In this document: piece by piece, positions 34,242 through 45,810 of the stretch | Layout of the letters: each line of letters begins with the position of its first letter | Position numbering within the stretch: position 1 is the stretch's first letter | Assembly (NCBI GenBank): GCA_017311315.1 | Contig: CM029669.1 | Location: forward strand, 20,967,683-21,031,682 | DNA from: Dendrocalamus latiflorus | Lineage: Eukaryota; Streptophyta; Magnoliopsida; Poales; Poaceae | DNA: 64,000 bases | Direction: 5' to 3' | The notes under the pieces: model-generated | Database searches by the model: none | The model's input: only the letters and a program-made list of their open reading frames with translations | Told to the model about the DNA's origin: nothing | Position numbers and translations under genes: made by a program

Positions 34242-35922
34242 CGACTAGAAGTTGTGTATGGAAGAGGTTCCTCCAGCATTCAACAAAAGATAAGTTGTTC
34301 GTTCGCTAAAAATTTAGCCATTTTTGGTTGCAGAGGTGTAGGGGTTTTGTCTTCATACTTCGATCTGTTTTGTAGATGCGGTATTGAATAGATCTAATCG
34401 GAGGCGACATCTGGGATGGTTTGGTGGCTTGATCCTTCTGGACGGGGAGGTACGCCATCGAGCTCAGTGCCACCACGCTTCGCCATGACACCGGCCAGCA
34501 CGCATGTGCGCTCGCGCATGCTGCGTCGTCAAGGACTCTGCGTCGGTATCCTCGACCTCGTCTGCGCACCGAAGCTGTCTCCGCGCGCGTGTGGGCCCCG
34601 CGACCCCGTCTGCGCACCGAAGCTGTCTCCGCGCGTGTGGACTCCGCCGTATGTATGAACTAGCCCTATGATCAGTCTCCGCATCGTCGTCTTCGACGCC
34701 GCGTCCCCGCTGCGGGCTCCGCTCTGTCGAAGACCTTGGCCGTGGACCCGCGCAGACGAAGCCTTGAGGACTTGGCGGCTACCCTAAACCCCGGCAGCTG
34801 GTCGCTGTACCCCTCTGCAAGAAGATCCAGCTAAGTATTCACTCATACCTACGTACACGAAGTATCAACTCATGCATGTGTACGTAAAGTAGCCATCCAT
34901 GCATGCAATCAGGCGTGCATCCACGTACACATGCATGAGTACCCATCCATGCATGTGTAGGCGCTGCGTCCACTGTTCGCCCTCGTGCAGGAAAAAATAA
35001 GTGCTCTGTCCGAGCGCCACGGATCCTCAACCCAGGTGTATTGGCAAAGTGCTTGTACAGCTCGCGTCGCTGCCTTTGCGGCGGACCTCCACGGCTCGCG
35101 GGCGAGCTCCGCGCAGACTCCGCCGCGTTACGGAGCTACATGAGTTCGCCCACCTACACCAGGGTGGCCGCGCACACGGCAACAGAGGACAGCCTAGGTG
35201 GATCTCCGACGACCTCAGCCCACCTCGACTACTTCCTCCGAAGCCTCCGAAGCGGGCTACACGTGCGCCGGCGAGGTCCCGGTGGAGATTGGCGGGCGGC
35301 CGCAGGATGCCACCACGCTCCTCGTCGCTGAGTCATGCGGAGGCAGGTACGCCGCCATGCTCGGTGTCTCCACCGCGAGAGCCGTCCACTCCGGTGAAAC
35401 GGTGAAGGAGCTCTGCGCGAAGGGCAAGCCTCCGTACCTCTGACGTCTTCGCCGCCGGTTCCGCGCGAACCCGCCAGCCTCCGCGCCTGCGAGGCCTGCA
35501 CCATCGGCTCCGCGCCTGCGAGGACTGCGGCTTCGTGCCTGCGAGGTCTACGCCATCGGCTCCGCGCGGACCTGCCAACCTCCGCGCCTGCGGCGTCTAC
35601 GCCACTGGTTCCGCCCGGCCCCACCGGTCTCCGCACCGCCCTCGGCGACGGCCTCCATGTCGACGAAGACTCCGCGTCCTCGGCGCCACGACGGCTTCGC
35701 CAGGTCGGGCCTCGGTGAGGACGCGTACCTCCCGGAGGCCATGTTCAATATCCCGCCCAACCCGTCCTTGGCCTCCGCATGAAGCATCCATCCATCCCAG
35801 CGCAGCCTTCGCGTGGGCACGCACAACTCGCGAAGCAGCAGGCACGGGTGCAGGCACTCAGTCTCCACGTGCATGCGCTGCATGCATGTCCCCACAGGCA
35901 TGGTATATACACTACGGCGGTG

Positions 35923-36207
35923 TCGACCTCGTCTCCGCGCGACCCCGACCTCGTCTCCGCGCGGCTCCGTCGACCTCGCCTCCGCGGAGCTCTGCACGGA
36001 CCCCGCGTCGCCGGCGTCAATCTCGTCTCCGCGCGGCTCCGCCGACCTGGCCTCCGCGAAGCTCTGCACGGACCTCGCGTCGGCGGCGTCGACTTCGTCT
36101 CCGCGCGACCCCGATCTCGTCTCCGCGCGGCTCCACCGACCTGGCCTCCGCGGAGCTCTGCACGGACCCCGCGTCGTCGGCGTCGATCTCGTCTCCGCGC
36201 GGCCGGG
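35923..36207. repeat. Tandem array A, 72-bp unit
   Basis: Three to four copies of a 72-bp unit starting CTCGTCTCCGCGCGGCTCCG and containing GAGCTCTGCACGGAC. An 18-21 bp sub-insert is present in two places. 72 is divisible by three, so the frames stay open for long stretches in several directions. Confidence 0.8.
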
Positions 36208-36832
36208 CCTGGTTACGCGTGCCAGACTCTCCCCCGTCAGAGCACATCGTCTACATGGTGGAAAGGAATAGTTGGGGCCGAGCGAAGATCGTCGGGGTGC
36301 GGAGTTGACGGAGTCGCCTCGGAGCTTCCGTGCCCACTGTCTCCGCGCCAGGCCAACATGCGGAGGGCGTGCCCGGCAACGTGACCACGCGGAGGCAGCG
36401 TCGGCTCCAGCACAAGCCCTGCGGCCTCCGAGCCGAGTAGCTCTAGCTGCCTCGAAGACTAAATATGTCAAGGTCTCCGCACCTACGGAGTCTACTCCAC
36501 GGTGGCTCCGCCCCGCCCGGTACGCACTGCATATAATTACTTGCGAGGCTTTACCAATCGCCGCGGCATTTCTTGCGTGCATGGCTTTAAGAAAATGGTT
36601 ATGCAGCATGTTATTCATTGAGGCCGCAGTTCCATTCTGAGAGCACTCGATTTGGCCGTTTTTGCTTCTGCGGTTTTGGCCTGTTTTGGGCTGCCGTAGG
36701 TTTTTCCAGTGCTGCATTCTGGAGCGTTTGTTTGTTGCGAGTCTTCGGCCTTTTCTTCGATGCCTCTGTGTTGGTCCCCCTTTTTTTGATTTAAATCGCC
36801 CGGCTGCCTCGAGCGTCGGCGTACTCTACGGA

Positions 36833-37310
36833 GTATAAACAAAGACGCACGTCCGCGTGTGCACTCGCCGCAGCCAGGGGGGGCGGGTCGGAGTATAAAC
36901 CAAAGACGCATGTCCGCGTGTGCACTCGCCGCAGCCAGGGGGCGGGTCTGAGTATAAAACAAAGACGCACGTCCGTGTGTGCACTCGCCGCAGCCAGGGG
37001 GGCGGGTCTGAGTATAAACCAAAGACGCACGTCCGCGTGTGCACTCGCCGCAGCCAGGGGGGCGGGTCTGAGTATAAACCAAAGACGCACGTCCGCGTGT
37101 GCACTCGCCGCAGCCAGGGGGGCGGGTCTGAGTATAAACCAAAGACGCACGTCCGCATGTGCACTCGCCGCAGCCAGGGGGCGGGTCTGAGTATAAACCA
37201 AAGACGCACGTCAGCGTGTGCACTCTCCGCAGCCAGGGGGGCGGGTATGAGTATAAACCGAAGACGCACATCCGCGTGTGCACTCTCCGTCAAAGACACG
37301 GGTATGAGTA
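36833..37310. repeat. Tandem array B, 60-bp unit, eight copies
   Basis: The unit is 60 bp and contains AGTATAAACCAAAGACGCAC, GTCCGCGTGTGCACTCGCCG and CAGCCAGGGGGGCGGGTCTG. Central copies at 36981-37140 are almost identical. Length differs by one G in some copies (G5 to G7), which shifts frames. Confidence 0.92.
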
Positions 37311-37985
37311 TAAACAAAAGACGTGTGGGGGGACGCCTCCGCACGCACTCCACGGAGTATAAAGGAAGACGAAGCGTCGAGCTACGCCTCCGCACGCATC
37401 AGTCTACGGACTATAAATAAGACGTAGCGTCGAGCCTAGCTCCGCACGCACCAGTCCACGGACTTTAAATAAGACGTAGCGTCGAGGTTCGCCTCCGCAC
37501 GCGCGAGTCTCCGGACTATAAAGAAGACGTAGCGTTGAGCCTCGCTCCGCACGCGACAGTCTACGGACTATAAATAAGACGTAGCGTTGAACTCAGCTTC
37601 CGCACGCACCAGTCTACGGACTTTAAATAAGACGTAGCGTTGAGCTCAGCTTCCGCACGCGCGACTCTACGGAGTATAAACAAGACGGGGATGCTGATCC
37701 CACGCTCTCTACAGAGCATAAATAAGACGCAGGTGTTGTCCCTGCGCAAGTCTACGGACTCTAAACAAGTCGTGCGCTGAGGTCCGCCTCCGCACGCACC
37801 AGTCTGCGGACTATAAATTAAGTCGTGCGCCGAGGTCTGCCTCCGCACGCGAGAGTCCGCGGACTATAAATTAAGTCGTGCGCCGAGGTCTGCCTCCGCA
37901 CGCCAGAGTCCGCGGACTATAAACAAGTCGTGCGACGAGGTCCGCCTCCGCACGCACCAGTTACCCTCACGCACTCCACGGAGTA
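37311..37985. repeat. Tandem array C, about 52-bp unit, about 12 diverged copies
   Basis: Units of about 52-55 bp run ACTATAAATAAGACGTAGCG, then TCGAGCCT(C/T)GCTCCGCACGC, then CAGTCTACGG. The shared TATAAA core suggests arrays B and C descend from one ancestral unit. Divergence between copies is higher than in arrays B and D. Confidence 0.85.
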
Positions 37986-38082
37986 TAAAAATTGCGCGAT
38001 GGCCGAGATACTAGGGAGTGCCTCGCCTTAGTGATGCGGCACCTGGATGTCGCACCTTCGAGCGCGTTACACCAGGGAGTGT

Positions 38083-40772
38083 ATCGCTCCAAGCGCCCGC
38101 TCCCCGCGGGCACTCCTTTTTCAAGGTAGGGGAGCGGCGGTCTCGCCTCCCTACCTCGGCGTGCGTAGTGCCTTCGGCCTACGCTCCAAGCGCCCGCTCC
38201 CCGCGGGCACTCCTTTTTCAAGGTAGGGGAACGGCGGTCTCGCCTCCCTACCTCGGCGTGCGTAGTGCCTTCGGCCTACGCTCCAAGCGCCCGCTCCCCG
38301 CGGGCACTCCTTTTTCAAGGTAGGGGAGCGGCGGTCTCGCCTCCCTACCTCGGCGTGCGTAGTGCCTTCGGCCTACGCTCCAAGCGCCCGCTCCCCGCGG
38401 GCACTCCTTTTGCAAGGTAGGGGAGCGGCGGTCTCGCCTCCCTACCTCGGCGTGCGTAGTGCCTTCGGCCTACGCTCCAAGCGCCCGCTCCCCGCGGGCA
38501 CTCCTTTTCAAGGTAGGGGAGCGGCGGTCTCGCCTCCCAACCTCGGCGTGCGTAGTGCCTTCGGCCTACGCTCCAAGCGCCCGCTCCCCGCGGGCACTAC
38601 TTTTTCAAGGTAGGGGAGCGGCGGTCTCGCCTCCCAACCTCGGCGTGCGTAGTGCCTTCGGCCTACGCTCCAAGCGCCCGCTCCCCGCGGGCACTCCTTT
38701 TTCAAGGTAGGGGAGCGGCGGTCTCGCCTCCCTACCTCGGCGTGCGTAGTGCCTTCGGCCTACGCTCCAAGCGCCCGCTCCCCGCGGGCACTCCTTTTTC
38801 AAGGTAGGGGAGCGGCGGTCTCGCCTCCCTACCTCGGCGTGCGTAGTGCCTTCGGCCTACGCTCCAAGCGCACGCTCCCCGCGGGCACTCCTTTTTCAAG
38901 GTAGGGGTGCGGCGGTCTCGCCTCCTTACCTCGGCGTGCGTAGTGCCTTCGACCTACGCTCCAAGCGCCCGCTCCCCGCGGGCACTCCTTTTTCAAGGTA
39001 GGGGAGCGGCGGTCTCGCCTCCCTACCTCGGCGTGCGTAGTGCCTTCGGCCTACGCTCCAAGCGCCCGCTCCCCGCGGGCACTCCTTTTTCAAGGTAGGG
39101 GAGCGGCGGTCTCGCCTCCCTACCTCGGCGTGCGTAGTGCCTTCGGCCTACGCTCCAAGCGCCCGCTCCCCGCGGGCACTCCTTTTTCAAGGTAGGGGAG
39201 CGGCGGTCTCGCCTCCCTACCTCGGCGTGCGTAGTGCCTTCGGCCTACGCTCCAAGCGCCCGCTCCCCGCGGGCACTCCTTTTTCAAGGTAGGGGAGCGG
39301 CGGTCTCGCCTCCCAACCTCGGCGTGCGTAGTGCCTTCGGCCTACGCTCCAAGCGCCCGCTCCCCGCGGGCACTCCTTTTTCAAGGTAGGGGAGCGGCGG
39401 TCTCGCCTCCCTACCTCGGCGTGCGTAGTGCCTTCGGCTACGCTCCAAGCGCCCGCTCCCCGCGGGCACTCCTTTTTCAAGGTAGGGGAGCGGCGGTCTC
39501 GCCTCCCTACCTCGGCGTGCGTAGTGCCTTCGGCCTACGCTCCAAGCGCCCGCTCCCCGCGGGCACTCCTTTTTCAAGGTAGGGGAGCGGCGGTCTCGCC
39601 TCCCTACCTCGGCGTGCGTAGTGCCTTCGGCCTACGCTCCAAGCGCCCGCTCCCCGCGGGCACTCCTTTTTCAAGGTAGGGGAGCGGCGGTCTCGCCTCC
39701 CAACCTCGGCGTGCGTAGTGCCTTCGGCCTACGCTCCAAGCGCCCGCTCCCCGCGGGCACTCCTTTTTCAAGGTAGGGGAGCGGCGGTCTCGCCTCCCTA
39801 CCTCGGCGTGCGTAGTGCCTTCGGCCTACGCTCCAAGCGCCCGCTCCCCGCGGGCACTCCTTTTTCAAGGTAGGGGAGCGGCGGTCTCGCCTCCCTACCT
39901 CGGCGTGCGTAGTGCCTTCGGCCTACGCTCCAAGCGCCCGCTCCCCGCGGGCACTCCTTTTTCAAGGTAGGGGTGCGGCGGTCTCGCCTCCGTACCTCGG
40001 CGTGCGTAGTGCCTTCGGCCTACGCTCCAAGCGCCCGCTCCCCGCGGGCACTCCTTTTTCAAGGTAGGGGGGCGGCGGTCTCGCCTCCCTACCTCGGCGT
40101 GCGTAGTGCCTTCGGCCTACGCTCCAAGGGCCCGCTCCCCGCGGGCACTCCTTTTTCATGGTAGGGGAGCGGCGGTCTCGCCTCCCTACCTCGGCGTGCG
40201 TAGTGCCTTCGGCCTACGCTCCAAGCGCCCGCTCCCCGCGGGCACTCCTTTTTCAAGGTAGGGGAGCGGCGGTCTCGCCTCCCAACCTCGGCGTGCGTAG
40301 TGCCTTCGGCCTACGCTCCAAGCGCCCGCTCCCCGCGGGCACTCCTTTTTCAAGGTAGGGGAGCGGCGGTCTCGCCTCCCAACCTCGGCGTGCGTAGTGC
40401 CTTCGGCCTACGCTCCAAGCGCCCGCTCCCCGCGGGCACTCCTTTTTCAAGGTAGGGGAGCGGCGGTCTCGCCTCCCTACCTCGGCGTGCGTAGTTCCTT
40501 CGGCCTACGCTCCAAGCGCCCGCTCCCCGCGGGCACTCCTTTTTCAAGGTAGGGGAGCGGCGGTCTCGCCTCCCTACCTCGGCGTGCGTAGTGCCTTCGG
40601 CCTACGCTCCAAGCGCCCGCTCCCCGCGGGCACTCCTTTTTCAAGGTAGGGGAGCGGCGGTCTCGCCTCCCTACCTCGGCGTGCGTAGTGCCTTCGGCCT
40701 ACGCTCCAAGCGCCCGCTCCCCGCGGGCACTCCTTTTTCAAGGTAGGGGAGCGGCGGTCTCGCCTCTCTACC
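38083..40772. repeat. Tandem array D, 97-bp unit, about 28 copies
   Basis: The unit is 97 bp and runs through CTACGCTCCAAGCGCCCGCT, CCCCGCGGGCACTCCTTTTT, CAAGGTAGGGGAGCGGCGGT and CTCGCCTCCCTACCTCGGCG to GTAGTGCCTTCGGC. Copies are nearly identical, with scattered single-base changes (for example CCTACC/CCAACC). Each unit holds a perfect hairpin, GCCCGC-TCCCC-GCGGGC. Since 97 is not a multiple of three, successive copies pass through all frames, and the short repeated frames on both strands are not genes. Confidence 0.95.
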
Positions 40773-40854
40773 TCCGCGTGCGTAGAGCCCTCGGCCTACG
40801 CCGTAAGCGCCCACTCTTCGCGGGCACTCTCTTTGAAGGTAGGAACATCTTCGG

Positions 40855-43710
40855 CGCTCGACTCCGCCGTCCGCCCCGTAGGCATCGCCTCGGCGGGACG
40901 GCACGTCTTCGGCTCTCGACTCCGCCGTCCGCCTTGTAGGCATCACCTCGGTGGGACAGTACGTCTTCGGCGCTCGACTCCGCTGTCCGCCTTGTAGGCA
41001 TCGCCTCGGCGGGACGGCGCGTCTTCGGCGCTCGACGACACGTCTTCGCCGCCACGACTCCGCCGTCCGCCCCGTAGGCATCGCCTCGGCGGGACGGCAC
41101 ATCTTCGGCTCTCGACTCCGCCGTCTGCCTTGTAGGCATCGCCTCGGCGGGGCGGCACGTCTTCGGCGCTCGACGACACGCCTTCCCCACCTCGACTCCA
41201 CCGTCCGCCTTGTAGGCATCGCCTCGGCAGGGCGGCACGTCTTCGGCGGTCGACGACACGTCTTCGCCGCTCGACTCCGCCGTCCGCCTCGTAGGCATCG
41301 CCTCGGCGGGACGGCACGTCTTCGGCGCTCGACTCCGCCGTCCGCCTTGTAGGCATCGCCTCGGCGGGGCGGCACATCTTCGGCGCTCGACGACACGTCT
41401 TCGCCGCCACGACTCCGCCGTCCGCCCCGTAGGCATCGCCTCGGCGGGACGACACGTCTTTGGCTCTCGACTCCGCCGTCCGCCTTGTAGGCATCGCCTC
41501 GGCGGGGCGGCACGTCCTCGGCGCTCGACGACACGCCTTTCCCGCCTCGACTCCGCCGTCCGCCTTGTAGGCATCGCCTCGGCCGGGCGGCCCGTCTTCG
41601 GCGCTCGACGACACGTCTTCGCCGCTCGACTCCGCCGTCCGCCTCGTAGGCATCGCCTCGGCGGGACGGCACGTCTTCGACGCTCGACTCCGCCGTCCGC
41701 CTTGTAGGCATCGCCTCGGCGGGGCGGCACGTCTTCGGCGCTCGACGACACGTCTTCGCCGCCACGACTCCGCTGTCCGCCCCGTAGGCATCGCCTCGGC
41801 GGGACGGCACGTCTTCGGCTCTCGACTCCGCCGTCCGCCTTGTAGGCATCACCTCGGTGGGACGGTACGTCTTCGGCGCTCGACTCCGCCGTCCGCCTTG
41901 TAGGCATCGCCTCGGCGGGACGGCACGTCTTCGGCGCTCGACGACACGTCTTTGCCGCTCGGCTCCGCCGTCCGCCTCGTAGGCATCGCCTCGGCGGGAC
42001 GGCACGTCTTCGGCGCTCGACTCCGCCGTCCGCCTTGTAGGCATCGCCTCGGCAGGGCGGCACATTTTTGGCGCTCGACGACACGTCTTCGCCGCTCGAC
42101 TCCGCCGTCCGCCCCGTAGGCATCACCTCCGCGGGACGGCACGTCTTCGGCGCTCGACTCCGCCGTCCACCTTGTAGGCATCGCCTCGGCAGGGCGGCAC
42201 GTCTTCGGCGCTCGACGACACGTCTTCGCCGCCACGACTCCACCGTCCGCCCCGTAGGCATCACCTCGGCGGGACGACACGTCTTCGGCGCTCGACTCCG
42301 CTGTCCGCCTTGTAGGCACCGCCTCGGCGGGGCGTCACGTCTTCGGCGCTCGAGGACACGTCTTCGCCGCCACGACTCCGCCGTCCGCCCCGTAGGCATC
42401 GCCTCGGCGGGACGGCATGTCTTCGGCTCTCGACTCCGCCCTCCGCCTTGTAGGCATCGCCTCGGCGGGGCGACACGTCTTCGGCGCTCGACGACACGCC
42501 TTCCCCGCCACGACTCCGCCGTCCGCCTCGTAGGCATCGCCTCGGCGGGACGGCACGTCTTCGGCGCTCGACTCCGCCGTCCGCCTTGTAGGCATCGCCT
42601 CGGTGGGGCGGCACGTCTTCGGCGCTCGATGACACGCCTGCCTCGCCACGACTCCGCCGTCCGCCTTGTAGGCATCCCCTCGGCGGGACGGGACGTCTTC
42701 GGCGCTCGACTCCGCCGTCCGCCTTGTAGGCATCGCCTCGGCGGGACGGCACGTCTTCGGCGCTCGACGACACGTCTTCGCCGCCACGACTCCGCCGTTC
42801 GCCCCGTAGGCATCGCCTCGGCGGGACGGCACGTCTTCGGCGCTCGACTCCGCCGTCCGCCTTGTATGCACCGTCTCGGCGGGGCGGCACGTCTTCGGCG
42901 CTCAACGACACGTCTTCGCCGCCACGACTCCGCCGTCCGCCCCGTAGGCATCGCCTCGGCGGGACGGCACGTCTTCGGCTCTCGACTCCGCCGTCCGCCT
43001 TGTAGGCATCGCCTCGGCGGGGCGGCACGTCTTCGGCGCTCAACGACACGTCTTCGCCGCCACGACTCCGCCGTCCGCCCCGTAGGCATCGCCTCGGCGG
43101 GACGGCACGTCTTCGGCTCTCGACTCCGCCGTCCGCCTTGTAGGCATCGCCTCGGCGGGGCGGCACGTCTTCGGCGCTCGACGACACGCCTTCCCCGCTT
43201 CGACTCCGCCGTCCGCCTTGTAGGCATCGCCTCGGCAGGGCGGCACGTCTTCGGCGCTCGACGACACGTCTTCGCCGCTCGACTCCGCCGTCCGCCTCGT
43301 AGGCATCGCCTCGGCGGGACGGCACGTCTTCGGCGTTCGACTCCGCCGTCCGCCTTGTAGGCATCGCCTCTGCAGGGCGGCACGTTTTCGGCGCTCGACG
43401 ACACGTCTTCGCCGCTCGACTCCGCCGTCCGCCTCGTAGGCATCGCCTCGGCGGGACGGCACGTCTTCGGCGCTCGACTCCGCCGTCCGCCTTGTAGGCA
43501 TCGCCTCGGCGGGGCGGCACGTCTTCGGCGCTCGACGACACGCCTGCCTCGCCACGACTCCGCCGTCCGCCCCGTAGGCATCACCTCGGCGGGACGGCAC
43601 GTCTTCGGCGCTCGACTCCGCCGTCCGCCTTGTAGGCATCGCCTCGGCGGGACAGCACGTCTTCGGCGCTTGACGGCACGTCTTCGGCGCTCGACGACGT
43701 CTTCGGCGCT
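40855..43710. repeat. Tandem array E, 58-bp and 80-bp units alternating as a 138-bp higher-order repeat
   Basis: The basic 58-bp unit contains CGTCTTCGGCGCTCGACTCC, then GCCGTCCGCCTTGTAGGCAT and CGCCTCGGCGGG. An 80-bp variant has an extra GACACGTCTTCGCCGCCACGA-type insert and CCCCGTAGG in place of CTTGTAGG. They alternate through much of the array, giving a 138-bp period and about 20 repeats with local irregularities. 138 is divisible by three, which explains the 938-codon stop-free stretch on the minus strand and long frames on other strands. Confidence 0.93.
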
Positions 43711-43862
43711 TCACTGATTTCTTCATAGGCCTTGCCTCTAGGGTCTGCGAGCTACCAGTTGCATCGGCACCCTTGCGCTTGCTGTCAGGGAACGGGGGGC
43801 TGGGGTGGTTGATCGCGTCAGCTCGCCCATCGGGACCTCAGCGCTTGCTGTCGAGGGAGTAC

Positions 43863-44158
43863 TGTTGTAGGGGTGGCCCAAACCCCCGTGATTGGGCCGT
43901 GCAACTAGTCCGACATGTAATAGGCCCAATAGTGTAGAAGAATATACCAGTGTAAATATACCAATGTACCCTCATCCTTTGTAAATACTAAGGGGTAGAA
44001 TGGGGATTTCCCATTCTACCCCACTCATATATATAAACCCCCAGGAGGGGCAAAGGGGGGGACCCCTCCTCTCATTCTCACCACCTCTCCACAGATCTGG
44101 CTCTCCTCTTCCTCTCCTACCAGTCCTCTCTTTCCCTGTTTGGCCAGTAGCCACGACA
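43863..44158 (+). repeat. 3' LTR of the LARD-like element (296 bp)
   Basis: Same length and ends as the 5' LTR (TGTTGTAGGGG to CCACGACA). It is preceded by a purine-rich stretch (GTCGAGGGAGTA) and followed by the second ATGAT. Confidence 0.95.
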
Positions 44159-45390
44159 ATGATCTTTTAAACAATATGTTATTTTATCCCTTAAATAAAT
44201 ATGTTTTGTATTAATTAACAAATATGTGACCTGTTCAAGGAGCTCTTTATTCATATTTTGATATTATTCTAAATTATCTCTGTTCTTATATCATTAAGTA
44301 GGATAATTATGATTTATAGATCAACACATACATTGATTGATGGTTATGTTTACGGATCATGGATGTAGGGATATCGAATCAATAATATGGACATATGTTC
44401 GAAAACATGGTATTAGATTGACCTACAATGAGACACTAGGGAATTATTATATTCATAGGTATCATCAGTTGGTTTCATACATAATGTATGTAGAATATTT
44501 AGACCTGAGATCGTCATAGTTTCTTACATATGTAATAGTTTATTTAGGAGTTATCAACCACTACTTCGTAACTAGGTGGTTACAAAGGTAGCTTTCCGGT
44601 TTACTATAAAATATGCGGAGAAATATGAGTGATCAAGATGGAATTTGTTCCTCCTACATAATGGGAGAGATATCTCTGGGTCATTCGATATGGTTGGATT
44701 AAGGAAATGCATAGCCACGCGGAATGTGGTTGAGGAGTCAATCATAACTAAGTCATGCACAACAGGTTCGAGTAAAGGATCAAGTTATCATAGAATAACA
44801 CGCTTTTCGCCTTTCGATCTGATATTGTACGGCAACTGGATCGGTACATAAACGCTATATATGTTTGTCTGATACGATCTTTATGTATATTTGAGAATTG
44901 ATATATCCTGCTAAGGACCACTACTAACTTGTGGATCAAAAAGGAGTTTTTGGGCTACGATCGAATATATATAAATCTGCATGGTCACACACTTAACGAG
45001 TTGGAACAAATCAGTTCAGATTGGATCCATTACTAGTGGGCCAAGTGGTCTTTGCACCTCCTACATTTCACTGAGAGGCTATATTAAGAGAGGTATGGGG
45101 TTGAGTAATGTATCTAGTTCACCCCCACCAAAACCCTAGCCTTCGCATCTCACAGACCCTACCATGTGCACTGGTGCTAGCACACCACACATGACATTTC
45201 TTTCCTAGATGTGTGGACTTTGGCAAAATCACTATTGCGACTGCAGCATTGATCGTGATGATCGTGAGGAGAAAATGGTTGGATAGAGAACGATTAACTA
45301 CTTACACTACACCGACGCGCCCTACATTGAATTGACTGCTTTAACTCTACTTCCGCTGCACTACGCGTTTAGTGGTAACGATATATAAGC

Positions 45391-45810
45391 ATGTTCTTTT
45401 TTGTTGTAGTTTATAGCTTATGATTGTGGCTTATGGTTTTTTTTGGCTATAGTGTGAACACTTGTGTGAACAGACCAACTGCCAACAAGTTGATAAGTCG
45501 CTTCGAAAAGATTACCTCGATAAGCTGCATTGAAACAGCGACGGAGGATCTGTTTTATTTGTTTGTTCATGAAAAGTCATAAGTTATAAGCTGAAAAGGA
45601 ATAGATTTATAATCTCTTACTCACATGGTTTCTTGGTTTATACGGTAAAATTTTTTAATCTGCGCTAGTGTAGATTACTCGTATCCCAAAACTACATACA
45701 GAATAAGAAAAACCCATGGCCTGTCCTACTTAAGAACTCAGTGGACACTAGTCTGATGTTCTATTCTATTCACTTTTGACCACTTGAGGATCAATCTTCC
45801 AGGACATTTC
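45391..45810. other. Intergenic or intronic DNA, no gene seen
   Basis: AT-rich sequence with a MITE-like AT-rich stretch at about 45390-45660. No coding frame was supported. Confidence 0.35.

Larger units (their letters stand above)
33920..44163 (+). mobile_element. Non-autonomous LARD-like LTR retrotransposon made of tandem repeats
   Basis: A complete element: 5' LTR 33925-34220, 3' LTR 43863-44158, target duplication ATGAT at 33920-33924 and 44159-44163. A primer-binding-like site starts one base after the 5' LTR (TGGCGCCGTCCGTGGGGA, from 34223), and a purine stretch (TCGAGGGAGTA) abuts the 3' LTR. The 9.6-kb interior has no gag, protease, reverse transcriptase, RNase H or integrase motif in any frame. 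It is instead a chain of tandem arrays (35923-36207, 36833-37310, 37311-37985, 38083-40772 and 40855-43710), and shorter repeats occupy much of 34540-35640. The PBS type fits Ty3/Gypsy elements, whose Tat lineage is known for tandem repeats near the 3' end. Movement must have depended on enzymes of another element. Open frames of up to 938 codons in the arrays are repeat artefacts. Confidence 0.92.
33850..45390. mobile_element. Older Copia-like LTR remnant split by the 10-kb element
   Basis: The sequence left of 33925 (ATATACCCTAGAGACGATCA) and right of 44163 forms one continuous AT-rich block once the inserted element and one ATGAT copy are removed. The right part contains phrases I associate with Angela/BARE-like Copia LTRs: TTACGGATCATGGATG, GATTGACCTACAATGAGAC, AACTAGGTGGTTACAAAGGT and GAGAGATATCTCTGGGTCA. 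It then leads to a TATATTAAGAG box and leader near 45080. No gag or pol was found. The assignment rests on remembered LTR style and the outer limits are approximate. Confidence 0.45.

Noticed and set aside
35535..36717. Overlapping frames of 257 and 389 codons on opposite strands
   Set aside because: They cover 72-bp repeats and GC-rich repeat-derived sequence, show Arg/Ser/Pro bias only, and carry no gag or pol signature.
38083..40772. Regular repeats that could suggest a CRISPR array
   Set aside because: Units are contiguous with no variable spacers, the DNA is eukaryotic, and the array lies inside an LTR retrotransposon.
40768..43584. 938-codon open frame on the minus strand
   Set aside because: It lies wholly in a tandem array whose 138-bp period keeps frames open. 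Other frames on both strands are also open for hundreds of codons, and there is no domain or codon bias.
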